Shown one piece after another: positions 1 to 11,759 of a DNA stretch of 64,000 nt. The first letter of the stretch is position 1. Every line of letters starts with the position of its first letter. This DNA comes from Epiperipatus broadwayi. Taxonomy: Eukaryota; Onychophora; Udeonychophora; Euonychophora; Peripatidae. The stretch covers positions 82,926-146,925 of the forward strand of contig JAQFVV010000960.1 in NCBI GenBank assembly GCA_028023455.1, given 5' to 3'. The translations under genes were made by a program, and so were the position numbers. The notes under the pieces were generated by a model. The model was not told the DNA's origin. It did not search any database and worked only from the letters and a program-made list of their open reading frames with translations.

Positions 1-234
1 GGAGAGAGCAAAGCATGCCTCTCTTCTTTTAATGGCACTGAGATCATTTGCTATGTAAAAAGCTTCTTTGACTTTTCTTTTGGCATCACTCTTCTCTGTG
101 CTAATTATTTGGGCAGAACTGGGTTTGAATACATGACCTGTAGCTGCTTGGTGGTTCCAGAAGATTGATGTTTCTTCATTTTTAATGATTGGTGAATTGT
201 CATTAAAGTTGCAGAAGAATTGTATGCTTGCAGA
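1..234 (-). pseudogene. Penelope-like retroelement fragment, C-terminal GIY-YIG region, cut by the window edge
   Basis: The minus strand is open for 78 codons from a stop at 235-237 to base 1, with no start codon. The C-terminal part reads FWNHQAATGHVF, then KRKVKEAFYIAND, then REACFALS. This follows the order seen at the C-terminus of Penelope-like elements and related GIY-YIG proteins: an H...TGH motif, a basic (R/K)xxKEAxYI stretch, and a terminal (R)EDGxxLS-like motif. The family normally couples a reverse transcriptase to a GIY-YIG endonuclease. Only the distal endonuclease part is visible, and the reverse transcriptase side is not seen. It is probably a dead fragment; the frame continues past the left edge of the window. 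The assignment rests on motif recall. Confidence 0.5.
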
Positions 235-237
235 TTA

Positions 238-834
238 AGTTGTAATAAAATAAAATGAGCAAGTAATGAAGAATGGTGAAGACAGTTGAGGAATTTAATG
301 ATCTGTGCCAACTGATGAGGCCAATTTTGCAGAAATGTAACTTGGGGTCTCATTTTCTTTTTTCAGTTGTCTTTATTCATTTGTTTAAAGGAGAGAGAAA
401 TATTGGTGCTGATTTAGTATGCGCTCACGGCCGCCATTTTGAATTACAAGAACCGCCCAAACCATGCTGGAACATCCAACCCATAAATGACATCGATCAA
501 AGTGGCCATTTTTATAGAACCCCCCCCCAAATATTCATAAGTGGATTTTCAAATAGATGGGTTAATTATTATGTTGGCTAACTGCCATTACTGTTTATTT
601 CCATTGTTTTCTCATAAATTAAACATTATATTATTGACAAAAATTTTACAATATATTTATTGAAAATATGTATTTAATATAATAATTACATTTGTAATCA
701 GTTGATTCTTGACTGAATCAGTATTTAATCAATTAAACCAGGAGTTAGCAAACTATGGCTCGTGAATCAAATAGGTCTCTTTGATTCCAATCTCATAGTT
801 CTTTATCATGATAAACATAAACACATTTTTATTT
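238..834. other. Unassigned AT-rich sequence
   Basis: A 102-codon open frame on the plus strand (273-581) has no recognisable domain and overlaps the opposite-strand Penelope fragment only at its edge. A C-run lies near 521-529. I see no convincing gene here. Confidence 0.4.
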
Positions 835-1030
835 CCACAGAAGTTTCCGTACAGTAGTGCCACTCAGTGCAAGCTAGAATAATGAACAGATGCAAGAAGA
901 TTTGTGCATAAAATTCCTATCTAGTGCCTACTCATCCAATATCCCCAGACTAGTTTCTAGCTTGTGGATTTCGTCAGTGAGGAATCTTGGATCTGAAAGC
1001 ACTGCAGCTAGACTTTAGGATCATATGATG
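835..1030 (+). mobile_element. Family D foldback element, left half only
   Basis: It carries the family D left-end motif CAGTAGTGCCAC, then GTGCATAAAATTCCTATC, CTACTCATCCAATATCCCC and AGACTAGTTTCTAGCTTGTG, then a GGATCTGAAAGCACTGCAG tail. The same ordered blocks recur at 25.3, 26.7, 30.2, 30.8, 41.8 and 51.5 kb. No matching right TIR is seen, so this copy is truncated. Confidence 0.65.
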
Positions 1031-2173
1031 ATTAGTGGTTTAATTTTTATTTCCTTGGAGAGGAAAAATGCACATTACAATGTTGTTTCTTGAATTTAGT
1101 TTTATTATGAAATAGTACTTATTTTATATGATGAATATTGAAATATTAGAAATGTGTAAATAAAGTAAACTGTCAAAGTAGTTTTTTGTTTTTATTTGCT
1201 GATTTTTAAGAGAATTTTGATTTTTGTTAGGAGGTGCACAGATTGTATTCTGTTCCCTTACTAAAATAAATGTTTAAAAATGTGTATTTTTCAGGGAGAT
1301 ATTTTTCCCTTCATTCCTTGTGGTGTGTGTGAGGGGATACTTCTCTTCTTGTGACACTTTAATGGTGGAAAGAAAGGAGATTTAAATAAAATGGCTCTTC
1401 ACATTAAAAAGTATGCCAACTTCTTAATTAAAAATTCACAAATTCATATTTGTGGATTAATAATTTATAGAAATAAAATGCACCTTTATTAATAAAAAAA
1501 ATAAATTATGCACATTTTTTTTTAAAAAAACAAACAAAAAACAACTCTCTATACACCTGGGTCTCTTTTTATGCAATAGATAGGTTCCACAGAAAACCCA
1601 CATTAAAAAAAATCACACAAAAATAGACTTAACTTATCTTGAAAAATGTGGGATATATTCCATAATTTTCAGAAGTCACATAAAACCATAGCAACAAGGT
1701 AAATTTACTTTAAAATTTGCATAAAAAAAGGAAATAAGGTATGACTAATACAAAATTTTAAATATTTGAAAAAAATTGATACAAGATAAACTTTTTTTAC
1801 TTTTTCTTATTAATTATTTAATTTTATTTAAAATGATATGTTTTTATGTGTAATTTATTTTTTATTTTTTTATACATATTTTAATCATTATCACTATTTG
1901 ACAATATGCGTGTTCATTTGTGAACTGGTAAGAAATCATATTTGTCACAAGAGGAAATACAATTAGCGCCAACTTCAGTCTGTGTTGTGCTAATGGTTTT
2001 CTGTCAACAATGTAATCGGTAATTAAACTTTGAGACAATGATTTTACTAATTGTTTATGTAGCTCACAATATCCAGACTGCTATAGCTAGCTGTTAGAGA
2101 ATGCACTTCCATGAGTGCAACTATATATTTATAACATGCTTCCACGAGTGTGTTAATAATGACTAATGGTTCA
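1031..2173. other. AT-rich sequence, nothing recognised
   Basis: Long A and T runs, with no open frame of note and no repeat shared with the rest of the window that I could see. Confidence 0.4.
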
Positions 2174-2359
2174 ATTTTCTTTTATACATATATATACATG
2201 GAGAAACTTTTAGACAGAAAAAAGTTACAATTAAAAATATTTAATAACTTTTTAAGTTACATTCTTTTTAAGTAGAAATTAAAAGTTTTTAAATATTTTT
2301 ACTTGTAACTTTTTTCTGTCTAAAAGTTTCTCCAAGCTTATATGTGTATAAAAGAAAAT
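2174..2359. repeat. Inverted repeat, two 70-bp arms and a 46-bp loop
   Basis: The left arm (2174-2243) contains GAGAAACTTTTAGACAG followed by AAAAAAGTTACA. The right arm (2290-2359) carries the reverse complement, in mirrored order, out to the same TTTTCTTTTATA end. There are few mismatches. It is probably a small foldback MITE; I saw no other copy in the window. Confidence 0.75.
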
Positions 2360-2723
2360 ATAAACATACAGATACATAACACAGACAAACAACTATTTAT
2401 CTCTCATTGGAATTTAAGATCTTGTTCATAATTCATGTCATTAACAAAAAAATGATTTTTCCAATTGATTAGAAAATTGAAGACTTTCTCGAATCATTTT
2501 TCTTGTGAAACAAACAGGTTCCACTTCTGTTTCATTATCTTTTTCAAAATCTTCTATGGTATCTAAATTTATTGCCAAACCTTTTTCATCAGGCATTTAA
2601 AGTATGTAAAATTTAATGCATGTATCTAAAACAGGGAAATCCTGATTTTAAGTGAAATATGAACTTCTTTATTGCATAAAAGAAAACTGCATAAAAAGAT
2701 ATTAAGAAGAAACATGAATATAC

Positions 2724-3396
2724 TGTACTTGTGAGTTTTCAGGGAAAGATGGGCACCCTGTATTTTTGATAAATGTATAGTTTTGAGGGCCTATAATCTA
2801 CCAAAGATGTGTTAGTTGTTAAATTAAAACAAAATTAATAAATTGATTGTTAAATTTTAACAAAGGAATAAATTCTGATAAATTTTATTAAAAAACGTTA
2901 TATCAATTTTTTTAATACTTATAATGTAGGAAGCAACGAGACCCTTTTAACATTGTCGTACTTTAGTTCAATTCAGCATTTTTCCTTTTTATTTGATAAA
3001 TTGTCATAATAATAATAATTTGGGACTTTTCTATCACAGAACATGGTACAAGATTCTGTTCTCCCCAAAAATGTGTGTTAATGGTCATGATATAAATGCA
3101 TACTGTCGACATAAATAAAGTGCAAATAATAAAGTGTAAATATTGTATTTATATTTTTTTTCTGTTAATAAATTACCCCCCCCCCCAAAAAAAAAAAACT
3201 GTAAATGTTATAATTAATTTGCCCACAATGACATCCTTTTTTAAAATAACAGTAATAAAAAATAAAATATAAATATTAAGCATGGTATTTCCTAACAGGT
3301 ATTTTTTTGTAAACATTTTTTTGGGAGCTCTTAAAACTGTATATTTATCAAAAATACAGGCTGCCATCTTGGTTTACATGAAAATTTACAAGTATA
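2724..3396 (+). mobile_element. Family J non-autonomous TIR element, copy 1
   Basis: Terminal inverted repeats of about 65 bp. The left one reads GTACTTGTGAGTTTTC, then GTATTTTTGATAAAT. The right one is its complement (ATTTATCAAAAATAC, then GCCATCTTGGTTTAC). The interior shares GTGTGTTAATGGTCATGATA and GGGACTTTTCTATCACAG with an inverted copy at 49.9-50.8 kb. No transposase is visible. The C/A run near 3178-3200 lies inside it. The superfamily is not clear. Confidence 0.7.
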
Positions 3397-3439
3397 TTTT
3401 ATTAATATATAAGTTTTATTGTTGGTTTAATTATTAACT

Positions 3440-4460
3440 AAATATCTTACAGAGATCTGTAGAGTTTCCACCAAGGGCATACCATTGATTTTATTAAGTC
3501 CTTCAATTTTGTTACTATAGCCATATTTCAATAATCATTAAGTATGTGTTTCATAGTTTGTATCTGTCCACATTTATATAATTCACTGACTGATGAATTC
3601 ATTTATGAAGCAGAAGAATTCAATGGATGTACGTTGTTCCAAAATCTGTTATATTAAATTTTAGTTGCACCTAATAGGGTCTAATCCAGATACTTTCATT
3701 ACTGGATCTACAAAAATAAAATTATTTGTAACATCAAAAGAATTCCATTTTTATGCCATAATTCACTGATTGTAGACCTATGTTTAAACTAGTGTTTCTT
3801 GAAATCAGCAATATCCTATGTTTGAACATATGGATATTCAGAAGCCATTGAAGGCCACTTAGTTGATACTTGGAGGGCAGGAATTGGATGACGGGAGTAA
3901 TTTCTTTTATTTATTACAAACTAGCCAATAATTATTGATGCATGTAACAGTAGTCAAATGCATGCTTCCACTGAAGATGATTTTTTGAACACTTATTTAA
4001 GTCTGTTGTCAGCATAACTATTCACATAATTCTACATGGATTAATGCTTGGTACAATGTCAGTATGGAAAATCCTCAGATGAATTCCAACTCTAATACTT
4101 TTGATGCCCAAACATTTTATGGACACCTGAGCTGTAAAGTCATTTGGTTATTTTCTTTCTTTATTTAACTATTCACAAATATTAAGAAATCTGTAAAGAT
4201 TCCAACCAGGAGATAATTTTCCTAGTGGTTTTAGTAAATCATTCGGTTCTACTATTGTATGGATAGATATATCTGGTCATTAAATATGTGGTACATGTTT
4301 TCATTTGTATTCAATCATAACTACACAAGACAGAGTCTGTTAAGTTTCAGTTATGAAGGAGGTAAGGGCAACAGCTATGGTTTTCCTGAATCTGTTGATT
4401 AAATTCAGAATATGTCTATGAAGACCAAATCCAATTCACTTTACTGGTGAATCTGAAAGA
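3440..4460. repeat. Family K dispersed repeat, two diverged copies
   Basis: Two related stretches (about 3455-3840 and 4185-4450) share an ordered series: a GATCTGTAGAGTTTCCACC-like start, a TTTTATTAAGTCCTTCAAT-like block, and a later GAATTCC...CACTGATT block. A third copy lies at 21.0-21.47 kb. No coding signal was recognised. It may be an old LINE or DNA element. Confidence 0.5.
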
Positions 4461-4737
4461 CATTGTCTAAGGTGACATAAGAAGCCAATTTTTTTCAGAA
4501 TCATAATTATTCAGTTATTTAAACAGAATATTAGTTAAGCATTCACAAAAGATATCTTGATTTGAGACATGTTTTAAGAAATGCAATTATATCAGAAATT
4601 CCGATCTGTTTATTAGTTTATAATCAAAATATTAATTGCATTATTGTTATTATCAACTCATTTTTATGGAAAACTGGAATTTCTTAATGATTTATTATAA
4701 TAAGGTATATTTTAAATATGTTGAAATGAAAAGCATA

Positions 4738-5622
4738 TGAGGAGTGACCAAAAAATAACCAGAGTAGTTCTTTGATATGTGCATTTGTTGTAGTATATGC
4801 TTCTGCTGCCACATACCTCTTGTGGGGATTATTCTGCATCAATCTACCAAATGATATTACTTGTGAAATCATGGTACCATGTAACATTTTTTGTAAAATA
4901 CATTTCACATAATTGTCAATTTTTGTAGTGGCTGAAAAACTGGAACGATGTGAAATTCTGTTTTCGGTTAGGAAAAATGGAAAGATAAGCAGTTGTAAGG
5001 TTTGTAATATTACAAGCAATCTGATCTCAGAAAAACACAAATTTATGAGTGGTTTAATGGAAGGGTCAAAAAGTATAGTGAGTGAAGTCCAAGGTTAAGA
5101 CATTGCTGATTTTTTTTTTTATGCAAATAGCATTTTTTTTCTCAGAATTAAATCGTAATAGTCGGGCATTTTATCCGTAAGTTCTGAAATGTTTATGTGA
5201 TGTAGTAAAATGTAAATCTCCTGTTTTGTGGTAAATTGAGGAGTGCAAGTTTCATCAGAACTAAACGTCAGTACACAAAGCATTGAGTATAAAACAATTT
5301 TTAATTAAATTCAGCATAATGCAGATTATCTACCAGCCACTCGCTCTCACTTTGTGTAATTTTTTTCCATTATCTTGAATGAAATAATGCCTTAAAATTA
5401 TTATTTTTTTGGCAAATTTAGAAATGTTGAAAAAATAAAAAAACGACGATGACGTGGGCATTAAAAGGCATCATTTTGTAAGTATTTCCAGACTACCTCA
5501 ATAAGTGAAAAAGACATTCAGACCAGCATATTGCATCAAATGAACAATAATTTCAAAGTGATTAACTTAAAAATAAATAAACAATTTTTATTATAAAATT
5601 CCAGTTATTTTGGGTCACCTCA
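4738..5622 (+). mobile_element. Decayed mariner-like DNA transposon, copy 1
   Basis: Flanked by TA on both sides. The left end is TGAGGAGTGACC, then AAAAAATAACCAG; the right end is CCAGTTATTTTGGGTCACC then TCA, so the TIR is about 24 bp. The plus-strand interior reads, in broken frames, fragments such as FMSGLMEGSKSIVSEV and a YQPLALTLCNFF-like stretch that matches copy 2. At about 885 bp it is shorter than the usual 1.3 kb mariner, and stops and frameshifts are frequent. It is a dead copy. The open frames within 4684-5098 are pieces of this relic or its antisense. Confidence 0.7.
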
Positions 5623-5624
5623 TA

Positions 5625-6055
5625 TGCAAAAAAAAAAATTAAGCACCTTCAATTTTTTTATAAATGTTTAGAAATTAAAATTAATAATTTTGAATTGAAA
5701 TTAGTTGTTTATATGATTGATTTAAAAAAATAAATGAATTTATTTTACAAAAAAAGAAGCATGAAATTCAAAGAAATAATTAAAATAACTATAGAGTCAG
5801 TTGCTCAGGAGGTAACAGCATATGGGCATGAAAGGGATACAACACTCCATTCAGTTAAGCAAACATATGAATTGATTAGGACTTTTAGTTCTTACATCTA
5901 CTACTCTTACATTGTATTAAATTAATCAGGGCAAAAAAAGTAATCCAAACAGGACAATATGGATTTTTTAGGAAAGTAGTTTTACATAAGTATCAACAGA
6001 GAAGAAAATACCAAGGTGTCATATTGTGAAAAGGATTTTCAAATGGGTGTATAAA
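5625..6055. other. Unassigned AT-rich sequence
   Basis: Contains a 63-codon open frame at 5734-5925 with no recognisable motif. It is likely chance coding. Confidence 0.35.
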
Positions 6056-6165
6056 GTCAAGCATTGTTAGCCAAGAGGTCAGTGCAGTTGACTTGCAAGC
6101 AAGTAGTTGGTTGCAGACAGTTGTGGGTTCGTCTCCCAGTCGAAGCTATGACATATGAAAAAAAA
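6056..6165 (+). mobile_element. tRNA-derived SINE, plus copy of an inverted pair
   Basis: Starts GTCAAGCATTG. The A box is TTAGCCAAGAGG and the B box is GGTTCGTCTCC, both close to the Pol III consensus. It ends CTATGACATATG plus an A-run. It is about 110 bp, essentially a tRNA-like body with a very short tail. It faces a minus copy at 6400-6508, tail to tail. I see no clear target duplication for this copy. Confidence 0.8.
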
Positions 6166-6399
6166 TCTCAATCCTTCAAAAATTTGATAACCTTTTGAGC
6201 TATTGCTCCTATACAAATAATGACTTCTTGATACAAAGTATTTTTAATGCATTTGTAACAAAACATTCAGATTTATTTTTAAGCCTATTTGTTAAAAATA
6301 TTTTGATATTACATATATTTTCTGAGATGAAAAAGGAATGAGGGAAATATATTTTAAAGTATTTCCAAAATAAACAAATTTTAATACTTGCTTACCTTT

Positions 6400-6508
6400 T
6401 TTTCCATATGTCATAGCATCGGCTGGGAGGCGAATCCGCACAACTGTCGGCAACCAACTGCTTGCTTGCTAGGCAGCTGTGCTGACCTCTTGGCTAACAA
6501 TGCTTGAC
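6400..6508 (-). mobile_element. tRNA-derived SINE with 11-bp target duplication
   Basis: Reverse orientation of the same SINE, with B box GGATTCGCCTCC and A box TTAGCCAAGAGG. It is flanked by TGCTTACCTTT at 6389-6399 and again at 6509-6519, a target-site duplication that defines both ends and supports LINE-mediated insertion. Confidence 0.85.
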
Positions 6509-6559
6509 TGCTTACCTTTAAATTGGTAATATAATAAAATAAATAATTAAATGACTTTA

Positions 6560-7110
6560 CTGCTCAGAAGTTTGTAAAGGAGTTTAAGCACTAGAAGTGT
6601 GTTGATGCAAGCATCGTACACTCCATAGTCTGACATTGAACCACTGACATAATGTTTACATGAGTATGAATGCAATACCAAATCCAATAAGAGCTTTGAT
6701 CATATTCCAACACCAGTTTTCCAATGAAGTGAACAGTTGAATGGTTGAAGGGTGAGAAGATTGAAGCCTGTTCATTAAAGGTTAAGGCAATGCTATCTTA
6801 ATGTGAGCCAGGTGCTGATTGTATATATGTGTAGGGGATTATGATCTGACTCAACTGATGAGTGTTGGATCTGCACTGAATACATGTTAAGGATCATTAT
6901 CTTTTTCATGAGTGTGCGCCATGTGTATAGGTTGTTTGAGATGGAGTGGAAGATGAATGCCTCTATTTACTATAACAAACATTCAGTATACTGAATGAAT
7001 ATGTTAATTACATATCGCCTTGAAAATAGATTACATCTGTAAGACCAGCCCATCTCTCTTCTATTAATATAAATGGATATGTAATGGCCTGATAATGTGA
7101 GGGGGTTAGA
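6560..7110 (+). repeat. Family B dispersed repeat
   Basis: Ordered blocks GAAGCCTGTTCATTAAAG, GCTATCTTAATGTGAG, GATCTGACTCAACTGATGAG, and a terminal CATTCAGTATACTGAATG palindrome. They recur at 47.67-48.17, 48.99-49.08 and 50.87-51.24 kb. One block (CAACTGATGAGTGTTGG) is shared with family C. No coding signal. Confidence 0.6.
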
Positions 7111-8058
7111 TTGACATGTCTATGTGGCAATGACTATTGTTATATATAGAGCTCACAAATAAGCTCTTATCAAGCTTTGCAAGCTCTATATATAACATAT
7201 CATGTGACATTTGACTTGATTTTTTTTGTAATGGGTATGACTACAATATCAAATCCACCAAGGGCTTTGAGCATTCCATCATTGGAGTTTTGCTTTGCTT
7301 TGTTTAAATCTTAAGTTATGTAGCTTAAATCTTTGTACGTCAGGCATTAGCTAAATATAAACATTTGAAAATTAATTTTAAAAATACAACTCAGTGAATT
7401 AAAAATTCTAATTAACATTAATATCTCTAAAGTACATGTATTTTTTTCTATCACAACATTCAGTCAAGGTAAGTTCTGGTTGGAATAACTTAGATGTTGT
7501 GGTGAATATTGACATCAGTTAAAATACCCAAACTCTTTCACACACACATATAAAATATTTAAAGGAATTTTAAATGTAATAGATTTGTTTTATCAATATG
7601 AGAATGGTGGTAAAAGCTACAGTTTAATTTTCCGTAGTGAAATTAATACTTTATAAATTGTAAAATAAATTAAAGAATAAATTATTTTAACAGTGTCTCC
7701 TTAAAAAAAATCTATAGAAAAAAAATTCAATTTCTTTTGTTTATGAAAACAAAAAAAAAAAATAATATTTTTTTTCTAATTTTATTTTTGTTTATTTTCT
7801 TTACTTTTATCTATTAAAAGCAAATGAATAACTTACATTTTATCTTTTCAAAGCATTTTTAAAGATTTATAAAGATTATATTGTATAGTATAGATGACTT
7901 TTCAATATATATATATATTGTATTGTAAATCTTTAATGTGCAGAGTTATCCATTTATAATTACTTAATTAGAAAGCACTTTACTTAAATTAGTACCAATG
8001 AAATCCAACTCCCCAAGCTAAGAACTGTTAGGTGTCCTATAGATCTATATAGAGAATT
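7111..8058. other. Unassigned AT-rich sequence with one small hairpin
   Basis: 7141-7196 is a short inverted repeat with ends TATATATAGAGCT and AGCTCTATATATA. A TA run lies near 7907-7919. Nothing else is recognised. Confidence 0.4.
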
Positions 8059-8159
8059 GCATTGGTGGTCGAGAGGTCAGTGCAACTGCCTTGCACTAGC
8101 AGGCAGTTGCTCGGGTTGCGGGTTTGCATCCCAGCCGATGCTATGACACTTAAAAAAAA
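8059..8159 (+). mobile_element. tRNA-Gly-like SINE, plus copy
   Basis: The acceptor-like ends GCATTGG and CCGATGC can pair over 7 bp (one T-G pair). The A box is TGGTCGAGAGG and the B-box region is GGTTTGCATCC, ending CTATGACACTT plus an A-run. A truncated minus copy lies at 8214-8285. Confidence 0.75.
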
Positions 8160-8213
8160 CACTATGTTATAAATACATATAAACTTTCTAAATCAAATAT
8201 ATTAAGTTTATCC

Positions 8214-8285
8214 TTTTTTTCCTGTTTCAAGGAAGCAAACCCGCTAACCGTGGACAATGCTTGTCGGGCGGTTGTGCTGACCTTT
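8214..8285 (-). mobile_element. Truncated or rearranged copy of the same SINE, inverted
   Basis: Starts with a T-run. It contains GCAAACCCGC (the B-box region in reverse) and GTTGTGCTGACCT (the D-arm region in reverse), with CAATGCTTGTC inserted out of order. It lies tail to tail with the plus copy across a gap of about 55 bp. Confidence 0.55.
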
Positions 8286-8970
8286 GTCTTAAAAATGTAA
8301 AGATATATTTAGGTATGTAAAATAATTTATAAAAATGGGATAGAAGTATAATTGTTACATTACAACTACATATTTGATTTATATAGAACATGTTTTGAAT
8401 AATAGGATAAGAGGTAAATTATTAAATTGCTAGCACATGTTTAAGTATATAAAATCCATTTATAATAATGGGATAAAAATGTATAATGTTGAATTACTAT
8501 CATATGTTAATGTAATCCAGCAAAATCATTAATCAAAGAATATTAGGGAGTCAAGAATACCAGATTAACAACTTGTATCTGTACTTATTTAATAATTTGT
8601 TTTCAAATGCAGTTAATAATAATAAAAAATATTTCTGATCAAGATTGCATATTTGAATTACCTTCTTATAATTAAAAACAATAGTTTATAATTGCTATTA
8701 TCAGAATTTAATAACTTTATTTTAATTTAAAAGAAAATAGGAATTCCATTTTGTTTGTATAATTAAATTTTCTATATAATGTTTATAATTTTTAGCTTTA
8801 AAATATTTTAATAATTACGTTGATAATATTAATTCAGATTTATGATAATTTTTGCAATTATTTATTTTTTAAAAAAAGCAGATAATAAATTTAAACACGT
8901 TTATTGTATAAATTACTGCATCAAAACAAATCACTATCATTTTCTGGCTTTATAATAAATAGCATTTATT
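8286..8970. other. AT-rich sequence, nothing recognised
   Basis: Very AT-rich and free of recognisable repeats, apart from AAAATTTATAA-like simple sequence. Confidence 0.4.
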
Positions 8971-8976
8971 AAAAAT

Positions 8977-9100
8977 GGTGTAGTTCATAGAACATCCGAC
9001 TTGGGATTGGGAGATTCCAGGATTGATTCTATCACCTGCAGGTTTAGTGTTTAAATGTTTTATGAATTCCTGACCTATAAAGCCATATGCCTTTTTTATA
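8977..9100 (+). mobile_element. Second tRNA-derived SINE family (SINE2)
   Basis: The A-box region is TAGTTCATAGAACATCC and the B-box region is AGGATTGATTC. The tail contains ATGAATTCCTGACC, TATAAAGCCATATGCC and a T-run. The same order, with a better B-box context, is seen at 24.80-25.05 kb. A possible second tRNA-like head with GGGTTCAAATT follows near 9160. Confidence 0.65.
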
Positions 9101-9288
9101 TCAAAAGTAATAGTTTGTAATAGTAATGTTGAATGCACTAGCCTGCTGTGTTCATAATCCAGGGTTCAAATTTTGTCTACAGCTAAAACATTTTTGGTAG
9201 CCATGTAAAATTAAGATTTTTTAAAATAAAATGCTTAATATAGCTTAATAACAAGTATGGTTTAATACTGAGGATGTTGTGATGTTCA

Positions 9289-9339
9289 ACACGAGAGATG
9301 TTAGAACACGAGAGATGTTAGAACCCGAGAGATGTTAGA
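9289..9339. repeat. 17-bp tandem repeat, three copies
   Basis: The unit ACGAGAGATGTTAGAAC repeats three times with one substitution. It is a local expansion. Confidence 0.85.
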
Positions 9340-9659
9340 TTGAGTTTCAGTTCAAGAACTTTCAATTCTTTAAATTCCTCTTTACCCCTGCCCTAAAACA
9401 TACATTAAAAATTAACAGTATATCATTTTTAATAAAGCCATAATCAGAATAAAATACTTAAACCTTTGAGGCATTGATATATTGTGGGAAGGTTAGCCTT
9501 TCAAAGTGTTAGTTGACAAAGGTTGCGAGGATAGTCGAAAGTGCTACCAAGTAGATAAAAATTTTAAAATATATCTGATTTCTGTATTTATAAATTATCC
9601 AATTACATAATTATGTAAATTGCTTTGAAGAAATACAGACATCAAATTATAATATTATT

Positions 9660-10850
9660 ACATATATAGCTATGTATATATACTGAAGAATAGTAAAAAT
9701 ATGTGTAAGAGATTGTGATCTGAGCCAACTGATGAGTGCTGGTTCAGCATGAAATGTGCATCTGGAGAATTTTACATCTTTTTCACAGATCTTTATCCAT
9801 ATGTTTATAGTTACACTGTTCCACAAGATGTTAAAAGTGGATAGAAACCAGTCCCTATCTAGTGTGAGAGTGGTTTAGTGAAAACTATACTACTGAAATG
9901 TTATTCATTACTGGATAATCTCTAGTTTAATGAATGAGTAATTATATACTTTTATTAAGTGATTTGTGTCAAAGTTGTGAAAGCAGGATATTGGACATAT
10001 CAATTAAATTGTAGTAATTTGCTGTATATAATTGAACAAATGAGAAAAATATTTGTTAAGAATTGTGATCTGGGCCAACTGTTGCTTCAGCATGAAAGGT
10101 GCATCTTGGGGATCATACATTTTTCACATGATTTAGCCATATGTTTATGGTCACACCCCTCCACAAGGTGTTAAAAGTGGATAGAAACCAGTTCCTACCT
10201 TGCATGAGAGTGGTGTGGTGGAATTTATACCACAGAAATATTATTCATTAAATGGATAATCTCTAGTCTAATAAATGATCAATAAAAATATTAATATACT
10301 TTCATTAAATGGTTTGTGAAAAGTTGTGAGGGCAGTAAGTTTGACACTTTAATTAAATTGTAATTCTAAATGGTACTTACTTTGTTTTTCTTTAGTTATT
10401 GTAATATTTATAAATTCAATGTAAACAAATGTTAAGAAAAGGTAAAATAGTTTAAATAAATATTTGTAAATATCACAATTGAGAAAAGGTAAAATAGTTT
10501 AAATAAATATTTGTAAATATCACAATTGAACTGTAGTAATTGGCTAGCTATATTTACTGAACAGTAATAAAGATATGTGTAAGAGATTGTGATCTGATTC
10601 AACCAATCAGTGCTAGTTCAGCGTGAAATGTACATCATGGGGATCAAACAACATTTTCACATGTCTTTGACCATATTTTTATGGTTACACCCCTCCATAA
10701 GATGTTAAAAATGGGTAAAAACCAGCTCTTACTTTATGGAAGAATGGTGTAGTGGGCATTGCACTACAGAAATATTATTCATTAAGTGGATAATCTCTAG
10801 TCTAATGAACGACTAATAAAACTTATTAATAATCAGAGAACAATTTTAAT
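9660..10850 (+). repeat. Family C repeats, three units in direct orientation
   Basis: Three units begin near 9713, 10059 and 10582 with GATTGTGATCTG. Each carries CAGCATGAAA, then CCATATGTTTATG-like, AGGTGTTAAAAGTGGATAG-like, GGATAATCTCTAGTCTAAT, and (units 1 and 2) GTTGTGAGGGCAG-like blocks. Unit 3 is separated by extra sequence that contains a perfect 47-bp tandem duplication (10435-10481 and 10482-10528). Other copies are at 15.1, 35.6, 36.1 and 54.4 kb. Confidence 0.7.
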
Positions 10851-10859
10851 GCTACCAGT

Positions 10860-11759
10860 CACAGAAATTTCAATTCTGGTAACATATTAAAATCACTGAG
10901 ATTAAAAGCCTATGGATGAATTTGGATCAACCAGAATTGTTCCCCTATGTGGTGAATTTCTGTGTATAATTGGGAATGCATGTATACTCTCCCTGTCAAA
11001 GTACTTTGGTTGTCTTTGGTAGCATGTAAACACATCTGGATAGAGCAGGAGTGCTCAAAATGTGGGTATTTATTACCCATATATATTTGCTGAGATTATT
11101 GGAAGGGAAGCCATTTCATTATTCTTAGTAGCAGGACAAAGTAGTGTAAGGGTAGCTTACAATCCTATTGCAACTAGCCTTTATTTATCCACACCACCAA
11201 ATCAAACCCATTCAAAACATAAGCTTAACTATTAGGTGGTTGAATATGCACTACCCTTTTTTAAAAAAACATACATACATATATATATACATGACGAATG
11301 TTTGCTTTGTTAAATGCCAAATTAAACAAATGTCATAATGAACTATTTTCTCTTATTTAATGAAAAGTAAAAGCCCAATTACAGAAATTCTTCATATATA
11401 TATATACACCAGCAATAAATTAATTATCAATGTGTTGTACATCACAAATTAAGACATAGACTTAGTAAACATAGTGATGACCTAATGTCAAGCCAATCTC
11501 TAGGCAACCAGGTGTTGATAATAAAAGTATAATTCTGTTATGTAATTTTATTTTTTTAACTACAACCAATATAATATGCACAACAATAGACAGCCATGGC
11601 AATGGAAAAGGAAACAGAAAAGCTAGTATACTAAACATTGGAAACTAAGCATGGTATAAAGGCAAACCCAGTTCATTTCCATCGTCTTTTATTATTTTTC
11701 AAATGATGCAATAACTGTATAAAGCCAACATGCTAAGAGCAAATGTTCAAATGCAAGAG
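10860..11759. other. Unassigned sequence
   Basis: No repeat shared with the rest of the window and no credible open frame. Short TA runs occur near 11280 and 11398. Confidence 0.4.

Noticed and set aside
273-581. 102-codon open frame as a gene
   Set aside because: No recognisable domain, no homologous frame elsewhere, and composition fits chance; it lies beside a retroelement fragment.
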